Part shown: piece after piece, positions 5,148 to 6,304 of the stretch | Position numbering within the stretch: the first letter of the stretch is position 1 | Layout: every line of letters starts with the position of its first letter | Assembly (NCBI GenBank): GCA_002315625.1 | Contig: DCHH01000032.1 | Coordinates: 715-7,018, forward strand | Source: Bacteroidales bacterium UBA1757 | GTDB lineage: Bacteria; Bacteroidota; Bacteroidia; Bacteroidales; UBA1402 | Reading direction: 5' to 3' | DNA length: 6,304 bases | Translations under genes and position numbers: made by a program | The notes under the pieces: model-generated | Seen by the model: only the letters and a program-made list of their open reading frames with translations | Database searches by the model: none | What the model was told of the DNA's origin: nothing

Positions 5148-6304
5148 TTAATATCCAGGGTTCTGTCCGAGTTTGGGATTACATTTAACCTCTTCCTCGG
5201 GGATAGGGAACAGCTCAACTTTGGGATCGTAAATGTGGACACCGTATCTCATGATTTCTTTGGCGTCGAACATTGCTCTGAAATCCCAGAATTCGCAGTC
5301 GGTGTCAGCATAATTGACATTACGTCCGTTGTCGTCTGTGATTACACCGGTTATGACTTTAGGGGTCTGAGGCCAGAACCACTTGTTGGGATCTTTAGTC
5401 AGCATCGTCTTGAGATTTTGGGCATTGAGGTGACCATAATAATGAACAGTGTAGCATTGTTCAAGCAAACCCCAGCGACGGAGATCATACCAGCGGCGGC
5501 CTTCCCAAGCAAGTTCCACGCGGCGTTCCCTGCGCATAATCTTACGCAGCTCTTTCTGTCCGGTAGCGGTCACTACAGGATACTTGGGCGCAGTGAATTC
5601 TTCGGGTTGCACACCATATGCGCGTGCCCTGATCTTGTTGATGCAAGCGAGAACTTCCTTGTCGATCTCGTTGAGTTCGATACCGCACTCAGCATACATA
5701 AGGAGGATGTCGGCATAGCGAACGATGATTTCGGGATTTTCGTTGTAGATGGGGTCACGCCATTCGGGCTGTGAGCCTTTGCGCAGACAGCAGCAGTTGT
5801 AGGCTGCATAGGGGTTGGCAGCAGTTTTATTATCCTTGTTGTCAACATATTTGCCCTGTTTGCTGTCCCAAACCTGTTCTACAGTAATGTCGGGATTGAA
5901 TTCCATATCATAAACGGAAGTTCCCGGAGCGCAGAAAGTCATATTACAGCGCGGGTCACGGTTTGCGAAAGGGTCTCTGCGGTCAAACAACGGAGACTCT
6001 GTGATAATCTTGCCGTCCGTGCATTCATAGGCAGCAAGCAGATCCCAGGAAGGCTGAGCGACTGCTGTACCTCCCGCTGAACGGAGTACCCAGCTCTTGA
6101 TATCCTGATACTGTTCATACTCATAAGCGTTGGCAATGACGAAGATGTTCTCGCAGTTATAGCTCTTCTGCTCGAAGAACTCCCCGTAGCTGTTTGCGGC
6201 ATCGGTCTTGGAGTAATACAATTCATAAACACCGGAGTCCATAATGTCCTTGCAGAGCGCCTGTGCGATTCGGAGCATATTGGCATCCCATTTCTTTGTG
6301 GTCT
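5148..6304 (-). CDS. SusD/RagB-family outer-membrane nutrient-binding protein, partial (C-terminal 384 residues)
   Basis: The frame is open to the window edge, so the N-terminus with signal peptide and lipobox is missing; the first in-frame ATG (6278) is internal, because the preceding residues T-T-K-K-W-D-A-N continue the helical SusD sequence. Family hallmarks in order, numbered from the first complete codon at the edge: I-I-V-R-Y-A-D-I-L-L-M-Y-A-E (192-205), R-R-E-R-R-V-E-L-A-W-E-G-R-R-W-Y-D-L (257-274), and the C-terminal L-F-P-I-P-E-E-E-V (364-372) followed by N-P-K-L-G-Q-N-P-G-Y. SusD-like lipoproteins cap a SusC TonB-dependent channel at the cell surface and bind the nutrient, usually a glycan but sometimes peptide or another compound. 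A run C-C-C (170-172) is unusual for an exported protein. SusC is expected just outside the window, upstream of this gene. The family call is very firm; the ligand is unknown. Confidence 0.96.
   Translation of the reverse strand, partial: TTKKWDANMLRIAQALCKDIMDSGVYELYYSKTDAANSYGEFFEQKSYNCENIFVIANAYEYEQYQDIKSWVLRSAGGTAVAQPSWDLLAAYECTDGKIITESPLFDRRDPFANRDPRCNMTFCAPGTSVYDMEFNPDITVEQVWDSKQGKYVDNKDNKTAANPYAAYNCCCLRKGSQPEWRDPIYNENPEIIVRYADILLMYAECGIELNEIDKEVLACINKIRARAYGVQPEEFTAPKYPVVTATGQKELRKIMRRERRVELAWEGRRWYDLRRWGLLEQCYTVHYYGHLNAQNLKTMLTKDPNKWFWPQTPKVITGVITDDNGRNVNYADTDCEFWDFRAMFDAKEIMRYGVHIYDPKVELFPIPEEEVKCNPKLGQNPGY

Noticed and set aside
5148..6278. ATG at 6278 as the true start of the SusD-like gene
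   Set aside because: The frame stays open to the window edge with SusD-like sequence, and there is no signal peptide or lipobox after this ATG; the gene is cut by the window.

Overview
The window looks like a piece of a Bacteroidota (Bacteroidales-type) chromosome. The evidence is a SusD/RagB-family protein with the canonical C-terminal ending, two lipoproteins with Gly/acidic linkers directly after the lipidated cysteine, no clear Shine-Dalgarno sequences, and a candidate -7 box of the Bacteroidota type (TAAATTTG). All five supported genes lie on the minus strand and are tightly packed, so they read right to left as one probable transcription unit. Base composition is near 50% GC by eye and looks even across the window.

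Layout in transcription order (high to low coordinates): (1) 6304-5148, the C-terminal 384 residues of a SusD-like outer-membrane nutrient-binding lipoprotein, cut by the window edge; its SusC partner would be expected just beyond that edge. (2) A 78-bp gap with a strong imperfect hairpin. (3) 5069-3702, a metallo-beta-lactamase-fold (MBL) lipoprotein of ComEC-like type. (4) 3693-2293, a tandem paralogue of it, starting on GTG 8 bp after the previous stop. (5) A 37-bp gap with a candidate internal promoter. (6) 2255-702, a POT/PTR2-family proton-coupled peptide transporter of the inner membrane. (7) 698-1, the N-terminal 232 residues of a cytoplasmic FAD-dependent oxidoreductase, starting 3 bp after the transporter stop and cut by the other window edge. 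No stretch above 300 bp lacks a gene. I saw no tRNA, rRNA, CRISPR array or insertion sequence.

Read together, the genes suggest an uptake-and-catabolism route crossing the whole envelope. Secreted or surface MBL hydrolases would process a substrate, SusC/D would carry it over the outer membrane, the POT carrier would take a small peptide-like product over the inner membrane, and the flavoenzyme would oxidise it in the cytoplasm. This route is inference from gene order and family roles; the sequence does not reveal the substrate. The locus differs from an ordinary polysaccharide utilisation locus in that no glycoside hydrolase, polysaccharide lyase or sulfatase is visible, and its only visible secreted enzymes are two duplicated MBL-fold proteins. 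That pair is the most interesting content of the window.
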